From: an uncultured Bacteroidales bacterium
GTDB taxonomy: Bacteria; Bacteroidota; Bacteroidia; Bacteroidales; Paludibacteraceae
Direction: 5' to 3'
Length of the DNA stretch: 33,234 nt
NCBI GenBank assembly: GCA_946185835.1
Contig: CAMHKW010000023.1
Coordinates: forward strand, 1-33,234
A program made the position numbers and the translations under genes. Below are positions 6,580 through 14,383 of the stretch, in pieces; position 1 is the first letter of the stretch; each line of letters begins with the position of its first letter. The notes below the pieces were generated by a model that had not been told where the DNA came from, searched no databases, and saw only the letters and a list, made by a program, of their open reading frames with translations.

Positions 6580-7764
6580 ATGAGAACAGATACTATTGTT
6601 ATATTGGGTGATAAGGTTTATTCTAACCTCTTTCGCGTCAGAAAGGAAGCCCTCACTTATTTATATCCTGAATGGGATAGTCTGGTTGCTAATTCTTCGG
6701 TTGCCACATGGTTTCAGACGCCCGAGGCTTATGACTTCTACTGCTCGCTGCCTCAATCGATGATACCTTTTTTAGTAGCGGTTATGTCCGAGCAAGACGA
6801 AGCTACAACTGATAGCGGGCTACGCAGGTTTGCAACCTGCGGCTTGGAAGAAACCGTCACCGGTAGTGATGGTATACATACTGTCTCTCTACTCACTAAA
6901 GAGAGCATCCACACCTCTCACACCATCAAAGGTCTGATAGTCGGTTATATCACTCGTGAGAGCAGCACTATAAAGCAAATCCTCACTCGTAGAGCTATTA
7001 TTATAGGTGGAGCTTTGCTCGCTAACGATATATCGACCGGCGAACTGACAATGCTTCTAACATCAACACGCGACTTGCTTTCAAGCCGAAGTATCTATGT
7101 CGAGTTGCGTAATTTCAACGACTATAGTGCGTGGAAGGATGTCTTTGCCGAGAGTGGATTTCGGTATGTTCCGCACCTCAATTTCCATGTCGACTGTTCT
7201 TCTCACGAGGTGATTGATGCTAATCTGGGAAAGAGCAGGAAACGAGACATACGTGTATCACTGCGCGATGGTGCTACTATCATCGAAAAACCGACATTAG
7301 AACAAGTGAAAGACTATTATCAGATTCTAAAGCACTTATATACTACTAAGGTGCATACTCCACTGTTCGATTTCGACTTTTTCGAAACGTTGTATCAGCA
7401 GCCGTCAGCGCATTTCTTACTCGTTGCGTATCAGGATAAGATAATAGGTGGTACTGTTTGTGTGGAACTGAAAAATAGAGTGTTGTATGAGTGGTTCGTA
7501 TGTGGACAAGACGGATGGTATAAAAACATCTATCCCTCAGAGCTTGCCACTTATGCCGGACTGCAGTTCGCAGCAAACAGTGGTTGTACCGTTTTCGACA
7601 TGATGGGAGCCGGCTCGCCAGCCCAACATTATGGGGTTCGCGACTTTAAAGCCAAGTTCGGTGGCGCACTCGTAGAAAACGGGCGTTTCAGTTTTATATG
7701 TCATCCACTTCTTTATAAAATAGGTGAAGTAGGTGTGAAACTTCTTAAGACATTAAAATTATGA
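6580..7764 (+). CDS. FemAB/GNAT-like acyltransferase paralogue 2, with a REP-like hairpin in the coding sequence
   Basis: Paralogue of the gene at 4642; the two share [12 protein letters not shown] (here 43-54), IKGL.VGY.TR (116-126), the RRAII.GG.LLANDI block, [18 protein letters not shown] and [23 protein letters not shown]. This copy keeps the YPS segment that paralogue 1 has lost, so it is more likely to be active. Between residues 71 and 115, at the same point where paralogue 1 has its first repeat array, there is a non-conserved insert, and residues 80-88 (GLRRFATCG) are encoded by a REP-like palindrome at 6817-6843. The N terminus is about 17 residues longer than in paralogue 1; the only ATG that fits is 6580. 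The stop overlaps the next ATG (ATGA), implying translational coupling. Substrate unknown. Confidence 0.83.
   Translation: MRTDTIVILGDKVYSNLFRVRKEALTYLYPEWDSLVANSSVATWFQTPEAYDFYCSLPQSMIPFLVAVMSEQDEATTDSGLRRFATCGLEETVTGSDGIHTVSLLTKESIHTSHTIKGLIVGYITRESSTIKQILTRRAIIIGGALLANDISTGELTMLLTSTRDLLSSRSIYVELRNFNDYSAWKDVFAESGFRYVPHLNFHVDCSSHEVIDANLGKSRKRDIRVSLRDGATIIEKPTLEQVKDYYQILKHLYTTKVHTPLFDFDFFETLYQQPSAHFLLVAYQDKIIGGTVCVELKNRVLYEWFVCGQDGWYKNIYPSELATYAGLQFAANSGCTVFDMMGAGSPAQHYGVRDFKAKFGGALVENGRFSFICHPLLYKIGEVGVKLLKTLKL
6817..6843 (+). repeat. REP-like hairpin inside FemAB-like paralogue 2
   Basis: GGGCTACGCAGG-TTTGCAA-CCTGCGGC matches the intergenic hairpins except for one inserted C in the flank and a compensatory pair change (inner stem AGG/CCT instead of CGG/CCG). 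It is read in frame. Confidence 0.85.
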
Positions 7765-8213
7765 ATATCGAACATTTTGTTGTAAGAGTCAAAAATGCTT
7801 TGCTATATAAACAAGGCGTACATTTCCCATTCAGTAAAGTCAGAGTGTGGGCTTTGCGTAAATTAGGACATCAGGTAGGTAGTCAGGTCTATTTTCCCGC
7901 AGATATTAGTATCACTCAGAATTTTGTTAAAAACAGAGGGCAATTGATATTAGGCGACAGAGTCTCTATCGGACCACGTGTCATCATTGTGCTCGCTTCT
8001 CATCCGAATGCCTCACTTTTGCGAAGCGACCTCCCCAGCAAGCCGCAACAGGTCACCATCGGCAACGACGTATGGATAGGAGCAGGAGCAATAATACTTA
8101 ACGGAGTGACAATAGGTGACAAAGCCATAATAGGGGCAGGAAGTGTGGTTACTCATGACGTGCCTTCTAACACCATTGTTGTCGGCAATCCGGCAAGACC
8201 AATAAAAAAGTAA
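7761..8213 (+). CDS. Hexapeptide-repeat acyltransferase (CatB/maltose acetyltransferase-like)
   Basis: Second left-handed beta-helix acyltransferase of the locus, 150 aa. Hexapeptide turns are visible as [41 protein letters not shown] (with the His of the active-site loop) and [52 protein letters not shown]. The start ATG overlaps the stop of FemAB paralogue 2, and the DUF354 gene begins four bases after its stop, so the three genes form one tight operon. Acceptor is unknown; O-acetylation of the polysaccharide is the natural guess. Confidence 0.88.
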   Translation: MNIEHFVVRVKNALLYKQGVHFPFSKVRVWALRKLGHQVGSQVYFPADISITQNFVKNRGQLILGDRVSIGPRVIIVLASHPNASLLRSDLPSKPQQVTIGNDVWIGAGAIILNGVTIGDKAIIGAGSVVTHDVPSNTIVVGNPARPIKK

Positions 8214-8217
8214 TGAT

Positions 8218-9303
8218 ATGAAAATACTTATCGATATCAACCACCCGGCACATGTGCATCTGCTCAAAAATACCTATGGGCTATTATCAAGGTCTGGCAA
8301 CGATGTCATTGTTACAGTAAAAGATATACCATCAGCTATAGAACTTCTCAATATCTATCATATACCATATATTCACTTAGGAAAGAAAAATGATGGCATA
8401 CTCCATAAAGGTATCGACCAAATAAGATACGACTTTGAACTATATAAGCTTGCAAAGGAGCGTCATGTCGAACTGATGCTTGGGTCGTCAATGACCATTG
8501 CCCATGTCGGTTGGCTAACGGGGACGCCTTCTATCGTTCTCGACGATGACGACGATGCAGCCGAACCGCTCTTTGCTCGCTTTGCGCACCCCTTTGCCGA
8601 TGTCGTGATGACTCCCGATGCTATAGTAAGGAAAACAAAAAAAGCAATATACTACTCCGGCACGCACGAGTTGGCATATCTGCACCCCAACTATTTCACA
8701 CCCGACGAAACTGTTATTCGGCAACTCGGACTGACCCTCTCAGAACCCTTCTTCGTGTTGCGCTTCAATGCTTTCAAAGCTCACCACGACATAGGGAAGG
8801 GAGGACTTACCATCGAGCACAAGAGACAATTGGTCGCTTTGCTGTCAGAAAAAGGACGGGTCTTCATCACTACGGAAAGAGAGATAGACCACGAATTTGA
8901 AAAATATCAACTACGAATATCAGCTGACAAAATACATTCACTCCTCTTTTATGCAACTATGTTTGTGGGGGATAGTCAGACGATGACCTCCGAAGCGGCT
9001 ATCTTAGGCACTCCCGCACTCAAATGCAACAGCTTCGCAGGTAAACTCGCAGTACCCAATCAGTTAGAACAGAATTACGGACTCTGTTACAGCTTTCAGC
9101 AGGATAGGGTAGATGATATGTTCGCCAAAATCACCGAGCTTCTCTCAATGCCCAATCTAAAGCAAGAGTGGAAACGGCGCAGAGATATTATGCTTTCCGA
9201 GAAGATCGACGTCACCGCTTTCTTCACATGGTTCGTCGAAAACTATCCTCAGAGTGCTAAAGTCATGCATGACAATCCAGACTACCAATGGCACTTTAGA
9301 TAA
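8218..9303 (+). CDS. DUF354 family protein (GT-B/UDP-GlcNAc 2-epimerase-like fold), copy 1
   Basis: DUF354 proteins resemble non-hydrolysing UDP-GlcNAc 2-epimerases and GT-B transferases and occur in surface-polysaccharide loci; no reaction is established as far as I know. Motifs: ILIDINHPAHVHLLKN (3-18), LGSSMTIAHVGWLTGTPSIV (about 88-107), an acidic DDDDDAAEP run, LRFNAFKAHHDIGKGG (about 181-196) and GDSQTMTSEAAILGTPAL..NSFAG (about 252-276). The last two blocks are shared with the second DUF354 gene at 10317. The last gene of the operon starting at 6580. After it come a palindrome array and a minus-strand gene. Confidence 0.82.
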   Translation: MKILIDINHPAHVHLLKNTYGLLSRSGNDVIVTVKDIPSAIELLNIYHIPYIHLGKKNDGILHKGIDQIRYDFELYKLAKERHVELMLGSSMTIAHVGWLTGTPSIVLDDDDDAAEPLFARFAHPFADVVMTPDAIVRKTKKAIYYSGTHELAYLHPNYFTPDETVIRQLGLTLSEPFFVLRFNAFKAHHDIGKGGLTIEHKRQLVALLSEKGRVFITTEREIDHEFEKYQLRISADKIHSLLFYATMFVGDSQTMTSEAAILGTPALKCNSFAGKLAVPNQLEQNYGLCYSFQQDRVDDMFAKITELLSMPNLKQEWKRRRDIMLSEKIDVTAFFTWFVENYPQSAKVMHDNPDYQWHFR

Positions 9304-9349
9304 CATGGAGCTTTATAACTCAGTCTATCTGTCGAGAGGAAAAGAGTGA

Positions 9350-9449
9350 TTTTAGTCCGTGCACAGACTAAAAATGCGAGATATTTAGTCTGTAGACGGA
9401 CTAAAATATTGAGATTTTTAGTCTACAGACGGACTAAAAAAGGTCATAG
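9350..9449. repeat. Three 33-bp tandem repeats, each a palindrome (TTTAGTC...GACTAAA)
   Basis: TTTAGTC begins at 9351, 9384 and 9417, exactly 33 bp apart. Each copy pairs with a downstream GACTAAA to give a 7-9 bp stem around an 8-base centre (CGTGCACA, TGTAGACG, TACAGACG). The second half of each unit contains a weaker GAGAT/GTCAT segment. The regular spacing (about three helical turns) suggests protein binding sites, or a hairpin array in RNA. Confidence 0.88.
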
Positions 9450-9471
9450 AATCGACCATATATGGTCGATT
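9450..9471. repeat. Perfect 22-bp palindrome next to the 33-bp array
   Basis: AATCGACCATA is followed directly by its reverse complement TATGGTCGATT, with no loop. A gapless palindrome suits a dimeric DNA-binding protein better than an RNA hairpin. Confidence 0.85.
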
Positions 9472-9583
9472 TGTCTATGTTGTAAACTCCGGTAAGAATC
9501 AGCAGACTATAGCGCTGTCTAATGTATAATCGACGTATTCTACATTCTGACTGCACACTTTAGCCTGCCGATTGACTTCCTAA

Positions 9584-9904
9584 CTAACCATTGTTTTCAG
9601 AGACTATCTCCAGATAGACGCAATGAAACACCCAATCGCGTAACGTATAATACTTGCGTTTGTTCCATGTCGTAACATAATTGCTACGTTGTTCCGCTTC
9701 ACGCATAATCGCGCTTGTGCGTTGACTCGCTAACTTGAAGCGAGCACGATTAGCTAATTCCAAAGCACTTGCAGGACTTGTACGTGAATAACATAACGTC
9801 CGGGTAAATGTCTTACGACCACGCTTAAAAAAACTCACATCTGAATGCATACAGGCTTTACCACTCAGACTCTCAATGTAGATGATAGGTTTAACTCTTG
9901 ACAT
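9584..9904 (-). CDS. Conserved Bacteroidales small protein of unknown function
   Basis: A basic 106-residue protein that begins MSRVKPIIYIESLSGKACMH. From memory, Bacteroidales genomes contain small proteins with a similar start (a short lead, then ISGK or LSGK, then a Cys and HSD), some of them in phage-like contexts; I cannot confirm homology here. Support for a real gene is the promoter: on the minus strand TACTTTTG (9989-9982) with a TTG-like -33 about 19 nt further upstream, giving a leader of roughly 70 nt. It is oriented against the polysaccharide genes and sits between the palindrome array and the second DUF354 gene, so it is probably an insertion into the locus. No catalytic motif is seen. 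Confidence 0.62.
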   Translation of the reverse strand: MSRVKPIIYIESLSGKACMHSDVSFFKRGRKTFTRTLCYSRTSPASALELANRARFKLASQRTSAIMREAEQRSNYVTTWNKRKYYTLRDWVFHCVYLEIVSENNG

Positions 9905-9981
9905 AACATTAAAAATTTGATGAATAATGAAGTTAATTTATTTTGGACTTTGCGATACGTAGGTATTCAGCAAAACCGATG

Positions 9982-10012
9982 CAAAAGTAATGCGCGAAGA
10001 GGCAATAGCAAT
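9982..10012 (-). promoter_or_regulatory. Promoter of the minus-strand small gene
   Basis: Read on the minus strand: -7 TACTTTTG (+ strand CAAAAGTA, 9982-9989), spacer 19 nt, -33 approximating TTTG (+ strand CAAT, 10009-10012). Confidence 0.55.
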
Positions 10013-10286
10013 AATTATACAAGATAATACAACTTACTACAACTATCATACACATTCATACATACTTTCCCCATGCTACTAATACGCTTTATGCAACTCT
10101 CTCTTCTTGAATTTCACTGTTTGAAAATTCAATCTAACTAATTGCATCACACTTCGTTATTGCCCTCTCGCTCCTGTCATCTTCCTGTCACCTTCCTGTC
10201 GAGAACGAGTATGTTGATATTTTTGTAAAATTATCTATCGGAATCGCACGTTGCACTGACGATTTTTTTATTTCTAAAAAATATCG

Positions 10287-10294
10287 TATCTTTG
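10287..10294 (+). promoter_or_regulatory. -7 promoter element for DUF354 copy 2
   Basis: TATCTTTG matches TAnnTTTG; the ATG is 23 bases beyond it. No clear -33 partner at the usual distance. Confidence 0.55.
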
Positions 10295-10316
10295 CCACAC
10301 TAATTGATACGTATTT

Positions 10317-11342
10317 ATGACCTATCTTTTCGAACTCAATCATCCGAAGCATTACTATCAGTTCAAATATGTGATGCAGATGCTGCAAGACAAGGGGCAT
10401 ACGGTGCATGTGGTGGCGCGCGACAAAGACGTGCTACTCGATGTGCTCCGACAAGAAAACGTGCCCTTCCGCGTGTTTGGCAACCACTACAAAGGCATGA
10501 TAAAGAAAGTGTTGGGCACGATACCCATACTCTTCCACTATGCAGGCATAGTGCGAGAGCTGAAGCCTGATGTGGTGGTCTCGAAAGCCTCGTTCTATGG
10601 CTGCCTGTTGGCTCGACTGTTCGGTAAGAAGTCGATTATCTTTCCCGACTCGGAAGTGGTGAAAGTGACCAACCGTTATGTGGTGCCGCTTGCTACGCTG
10701 GTCGTGACACCTGCCACCTTCGGTCTCGACTACGGAAATAAACATCGTCGTATCAAAGGCTTCTTCGAGGACTGCTATCTCGCCCCTTCGGTCTTTACAC
10801 CCGACGAACAGGTGGTGGCTGCCGCAGGGATACAACGACCATACGCCATCTTCCGCTTTGTGGGGTGGACTGCCAACCACGATGTAGGCAACAAAGGCTT
10901 TACCCTTGAGCAGATACGCCGGATGGTGTCCCTTGTCGACTCGCGTATGCACGTCTATGTCTCGTCAGAACGGCAGCTACCCGACGACCTTTTGGAGCGC
11001 CGACTGCCCATTGAGGCCGCTAAGATGCACCATGCTTTAGCTTTCGCCGACCTCTATCTTGGTGACTCGCAGACCATGGCTACCGAGGCAGCCTTGTTAG
11101 GAACACCCGCAATTCGCTCTAATTCGTTTGTAGGCGAACACGACATGACCAACTTCAAAGTGCTCGAGAAAGAATATGGTCTGCTTCGCAATATCGCCGA
11201 CTTCGAAGACGTGCTGGCAGCACTCGACGACATGTCGAAGCAAAGTCAGAAACAGCAATGGCAACAGCGACGCCAAAGCTATTTCAGACAAGTGGGCGAT
11301 GCCAATACAATAATAGCCGACCTCTTAGAGAATATTAACTAA
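10317..11342 (+). CDS. DUF354 family protein (GT-B/UDP-GlcNAc 2-epimerase-like fold), copy 2
   Basis: Diverged paralogue of the gene at 8218. Shared signatures: LFELNHPKHYYQFK at the N terminus (4-17), FRFVGWTANHDVGNKGFT (about 180-197) against LRFNAFKAHHDIGKGGLT in copy 1, and GDSQTMATEAALLGTPAIRSNSFVG (about 246-270). 341 aa, intact. It begins a new transcription unit (-7 box at 10287) and is followed after 11 bases by the WecB-like epimerase. Because DUF354 resembles WecB structurally, the adjacency may mean that the two handle the same nucleotide sugar; this is inference. Codon use looks like that of its neighbours. Confidence 0.83.
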   Translation: MTYLFELNHPKHYYQFKYVMQMLQDKGHTVHVVARDKDVLLDVLRQENVPFRVFGNHYKGMIKKVLGTIPILFHYAGIVRELKPDVVVSKASFYGCLLARLFGKKSIIFPDSEVVKVTNRYVVPLATLVVTPATFGLDYGNKHRRIKGFFEDCYLAPSVFTPDEQVVAAAGIQRPYAIFRFVGWTANHDVGNKGFTLEQIRRMVSLVDSRMHVYVSSERQLPDDLLERRLPIEAAKMHHALAFADLYLGDSQTMATEAALLGTPAIRSNSFVGEHDMTNFKVLEKEYGLLRNIADFEDVLAALDDMSKQSQKQQWQQRRQSYFRQVGDANTIIADLLENIN

Positions 11343-11353
11343 CATTAACAATC

Positions 11354-12514
11354 ATGATAAATCTACTTACTATAATAGGTGCTCGTCCGCAAATAATAAA
11401 GGCAGCAGCGGTGTCGAGAGCAATAGCGAACGGGAGGAAAAATAAAAAACAACCACCATTCGCACAAATATCCGAGAAGATATTACATACCGGTCAACAT
11501 TACGATGACAATATGTCAGGGCAGTTTTTTGCCGAATTAGGCGTGCCCGAACCCGACTATAACCTTAATGTCGGTTCGGGTTTGCATGGCGAGCAGACGG
11601 CAAAGATGATAGCCGGCATCGAAGAGGTGCTGCGCAATGAGCAGTTCGATGGGGTAGTGCTTTATGGCGATACCAACTCCACGTTGGCGGGAGCTGTGGC
11701 TGCTGCCAAGTTGCATGTGCCGGTGTTTCATATCGAAGCCGGACTGCGGTCGTTTGACATGCAGATGCCCGAAGAGCAGAACCGCATAGTGTGCGACCAT
11801 CTATCATCGATACTCTTTGCTCCGACAAAGACGGCAGTTGACAACCTGCGGCACGAGGGCCTGTGCGACAGCCAAGCTCGTTTTCGTGATGACAAAGAGC
11901 GAAGGGTGGTGCTCAGCGGAGATGTGATGTACGACAACAGCATGTATTTCTCGTCGTTAGCAGAGCAGAAAAGCACTATATTGCGTGAGTTATGTCTTAA
12001 GGATGGTCAGTTCGTTCTTGCTACCATACACCGCGATAACAATACCGATATACCTGCTCGTCTGCAAGCTATAGTAGAGGCTCTGCTGAGCATAGCCGAC
12101 AGCGGTATGACCATAGTCTTACCATTGCACCCTCGCACACGCAAGTGTCTGGACACCAATATATCAGAAGCGCTTCGCCGACAGCTCTTAGGTTGCGACA
12201 ACATACATATCATTCCGCCTGCTTCGTTCTTCGACATCATCATGCTCGAACGCCATGCCGCTGTCGTTCTCACCGACTCGGGCGGTGTGCAGAAAGAAGC
12301 ATTCTTTTATAACACTCCGACAGTTATCTTACGTGCTCAGACAGAGTGGGTTGAAATCACAGAAGCCGGAGCAGGCTTGTTGGCTGACGCCAATGTGGCA
12401 CAGATTTTGAACTCATACGAACAGCTACGCAATCGTCAAGTCACTTTCCCGCCTCTGTTTGGCGACGGACATGCCGCAGAGCATATCCTTAAAGAGATAG
12501 CTGAATACCTATAG
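11354..12514 (+). CDS. wecB: UDP-N-acetylglucosamine 2-epimerase, non-hydrolysing
   Basis: Converts UDP-GlcNAc to UDP-ManNAc (or a 2-epimer of a related UDP-sugar) for surface polysaccharide. The family blocks are all present: GARPQIIKAA (9-18), HTGQHYDDNMS (about 44-54), YGDTNSTLAGAVAA (about 101-114), HIEAGLRSFD...PEEQNRIVCD (about 123-145) with the catalytic Asp/Glu residues, PLHPRTRK (about 256-263) and LTDSGGVQKEAFF (about 296-308). 386 aa, normal length. It is second in the unit started by DUF354 copy 2. Together with the WbpP-like epimerase at 61 and the WbpD-like acetyltransferase at 17966 it points to a polysaccharide with several modified N-acetyl sugars. Confidence 0.92.
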   Translation: MINLLTIIGARPQIIKAAAVSRAIANGRKNKKQPPFAQISEKILHTGQHYDDNMSGQFFAELGVPEPDYNLNVGSGLHGEQTAKMIAGIEEVLRNEQFDGVVLYGDTNSTLAGAVAAAKLHVPVFHIEAGLRSFDMQMPEEQNRIVCDHLSSILFAPTKTAVDNLRHEGLCDSQARFRDDKERRVVLSGDVMYDNSMYFSSLAEQKSTILRELCLKDGQFVLATIHRDNNTDIPARLQAIVEALLSIADSGMTIVLPLHPRTRKCLDTNISEALRRQLLGCDNIHIIPPASFFDIIMLERHAAVVLTDSGGVQKEAFFYNTPTVILRAQTEWVEITEAGAGLLADANVAQILNSYEQLRNRQVTFPPLFGDGHAAEHILKEIAEYL

Positions 12515-12561
12515 TGACAACTTTTGCACTCTCACCTTTGCCTCGGTAGTCGCGGGTGGAA

Positions 12562-12612
12562 AATGGTGCAAATGGTGCATAAAAGGGAATGGTGAGAATG
12601 GTGGGAATGGTG
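12562..12612. repeat. AATGGTG simple repeat
   Basis: AATGGTG starts at 12562, 12571, 12588, 12597 and 12606, mostly 9 bp apart. On the minus strand this is CACCATT, the core of the arrays inside FemAB paralogue 1. Confidence 0.75.
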
Positions 12613-12649
12613 TATTTATGTATTTAATTATCGAAAACAAATAATCACT

Positions 12650-14287
12650 ATGAAAAAGCTAATGTTATTGTCAGTAGTGGCTTTTGCGATGGTGTCGACC
12701 ATGTCCTTGGCTCAGACGCCTCAACAAGCCAAGGTTAAGAGTGCAACCGTTTTTCTGAATGGTGCTCAGCTAACACAAACGGTGTCGTTGCCCTTGCAAA
12801 AAGGTGACAACGAAGTTGTAATTGAGAATTTGAGTCCTGCTATCAATCAGAATAGTTTGCAGGTGAAGCTCGGTGCGGGTGTGGTAGTGTCGTCGTATGA
12901 GTATTCGATCGACTATCTGTCAGCCGACAAGCAGTCGCGTTCGGTGAAGCCTATTGCCGACTCGCTAAAGATAGCGCAGAGTAAGTTGCAGGATTTGCAG
13001 CAGAAGCTGTCGACCAACACCGAGATGCAGGAGTTGCTGCAGCTTGGTTTGAACCACAGCATGCAGGTGGAGCAACAGAATATCACGGTGGAGACGATAG
13101 AGAAAAACCTTGGATATTTCCAAACCCGCTTCGGAGCCTTACAAGCAGAAAAGGTAAAGACTGAGAACGACATCAGCGCGACCAAGGAGCTCATCAGCCG
13201 CTTGCAGCGTCAGCTCAAGCAAGATGGCATGCAGGGCGCGCGTCGGACCGGTATTCTCCGACTCAACCTTAACTCTCAGAAGACAGCCACCATACGCGCT
13301 GAGATACAGTACTTCACACCTCGTGCCTCATGGGTGCCATCGTATGAGTTGCGTGTTGAGAAGCTGAATGCTCCGATAAAGGTTGTGATGAAGGCTAAGG
13401 TGGCTCAGACGACCGGCTTGGACTGGGACAACGTGCAGCTGACCCTTTCTACTAACGAGCCCTCGAGCACTAAGACGGCTCCGACCTTCTCGACGTGGTA
13501 TCTGCGTCAGATAGAACAGCGGCGATATAATAAGTCATACGCTGCCAGTGCGTCGAAGGTGGCAATGCCGATGATGATGGCAATGGCTGACGACCTTGAT
13601 GGAACGGCAGTAGAAGAAGAGGATGCGATGGCAGAGTCTACGATATCGAACTATGTGAAAACCAACGAGCAAGACCTGTCGGTGGAGTACGCTATAGACC
13701 TACCTTATACTATACTTGGCAACGGCAAGCAGCAGACGATAGCGCTACTTGAGAAGACTATCGACGACGTGAACTACACCTATTTGGCAGCTCCGAAGCT
13801 CGACCCGACGTCGTACCTGATAGCAGAAGTGTCAGACTGGCAGAAGCTCCAGCTGTTGGATGGCACGGCTACTGTCACTTACGAAGGTACATTCTATGGC
13901 GAGACTTATCTGCAATCGTCGACAACCGACCAGAAGCTGCAGCTCGTTTTAGGTGACGACAAGCAGGTGTCGGTGAAACGTGAGAAAGTAGAGGACTTCA
14001 CCGCAAAAAAAACTGTAGGTCAGGAGATACGCGTTAGCAACGGCTATAAGATAACGGTTCGTAACAACAAGTCGATAGCTGTCGACATGGTGGTGAAAGA
14101 GCAGTTCCCGGTGTCGTCAGACAAGCAGATAACCGTAAGTTTATCAGATAAGAATACACCTGCTGATAACGTAGATAATGCAAAGGGAATACTGACATAT
14201 AAGCTCCATCTCGAACCAGGCGAGGCACGCGAGATAATGGTGTCGTACACCGTGAAGTACCCCAAAGACTGGCAGATAGGGCTGTGA
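12650..14287 (+). CDS. DUF4139 (mucoidy inhibitor-like) exported protein
   Basis: Begins with a typical signal peptide (MKKLMLLSVVAFAMVSTMSLAQ, cleavage after about residue 21). The N-terminal DUF4140-type part starts KVKSATVFLNGAQLTQT (about 26-42). A helical region around 100-200, rich in Gln and Leu, is likely coiled coil. The DUF4139 part follows, with TPRASWVPSYELRV (about 223-236), TGLDWDNVQLTLST (about 255-268) and ending LHLEPGEAREIMVSYTVKYP. 545 aa, intact. The molecular function is unknown; family members are proposed to act at the cell envelope. It is convergent with the aromatic biosynthesis unit, with a shared terminator between them. Confidence 0.87.
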   Translation: MKKLMLLSVVAFAMVSTMSLAQTPQQAKVKSATVFLNGAQLTQTVSLPLQKGDNEVVIENLSPAINQNSLQVKLGAGVVVSSYEYSIDYLSADKQSRSVKPIADSLKIAQSKLQDLQQKLSTNTEMQELLQLGLNHSMQVEQQNITVETIEKNLGYFQTRFGALQAEKVKTENDISATKELISRLQRQLKQDGMQGARRTGILRLNLNSQKTATIRAEIQYFTPRASWVPSYELRVEKLNAPIKVVMKAKVAQTTGLDWDNVQLTLSTNEPSSTKTAPTFSTWYLRQIEQRRYNKSYAASASKVAMPMMMAMADDLDGTAVEEEDAMAESTISNYVKTNEQDLSVEYAIDLPYTILGNGKQQTIALLEKTIDDVNYTYLAAPKLDPTSYLIAEVSDWQKLQLLDGTATVTYEGTFYGETYLQSSTTDQKLQLVLGDDKQVSVKREKVEDFTAKKTVGQEIRVSNGYKITVRNNKSIAVDMVVKEQFPVSSDKQITVSLSDKNTPADNVDNAKGILTYKLHLEPGEAREIMVSYTVKYPKDWQIGL

Positions 14288-14294
14288 TAGGGCG

Positions 14295-14335
14295 CGAGAT
14301 GTCAAGATGACGGGATTTCGAGATCACGAGATGTC
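14295..14335. repeat. CGAGATGTC micro-repeat
   Basis: CGAGATGTC at 14295-14303 and 14327-14335 with degenerate copies (AAGATGACG, CGAGATCA) between them, directly after the DUF4139 gene. Confidence 0.45.
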
Positions 14336-14350
14336 GAAAGGCTTAATAAT

Positions 14351-14383
14351 AAAACACCGACAGTTAGTAGCTGTCGGTGTTTT
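14351..14383. terminator. Bidirectional terminator
   Basis: AAAACACCGACAG (14351-14363) pairs perfectly with CTGTCGGTGTTTT (14371-14383) around a 7-base loop; each strand ends in a run of T. It serves the convergent DUF4139 and DAHP synthase genes; the stop codon of the latter (14364-14366) lies in the loop. Confidence 0.88.

Larger units (their letters stand above)
9905..10316. other. AT-rich intergenic region between divergent genes
   Basis: Contains the minus-strand promoter at 9982-10012, a short tandem repeat at about 10171-10200 (TCCTGTCAYCT, 11 bp, about two and a half copies), and TATCTTTG at 10287-10294, a -7 element for the DUF354 gene at 10317. No further gene is seen. Confidence 0.6.

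Noticed and set aside
9350..9449. CRISPR array
   Set aside because: Only three units, palindromic throughout, with no unique spacers of constant length and no cas genes in the window.
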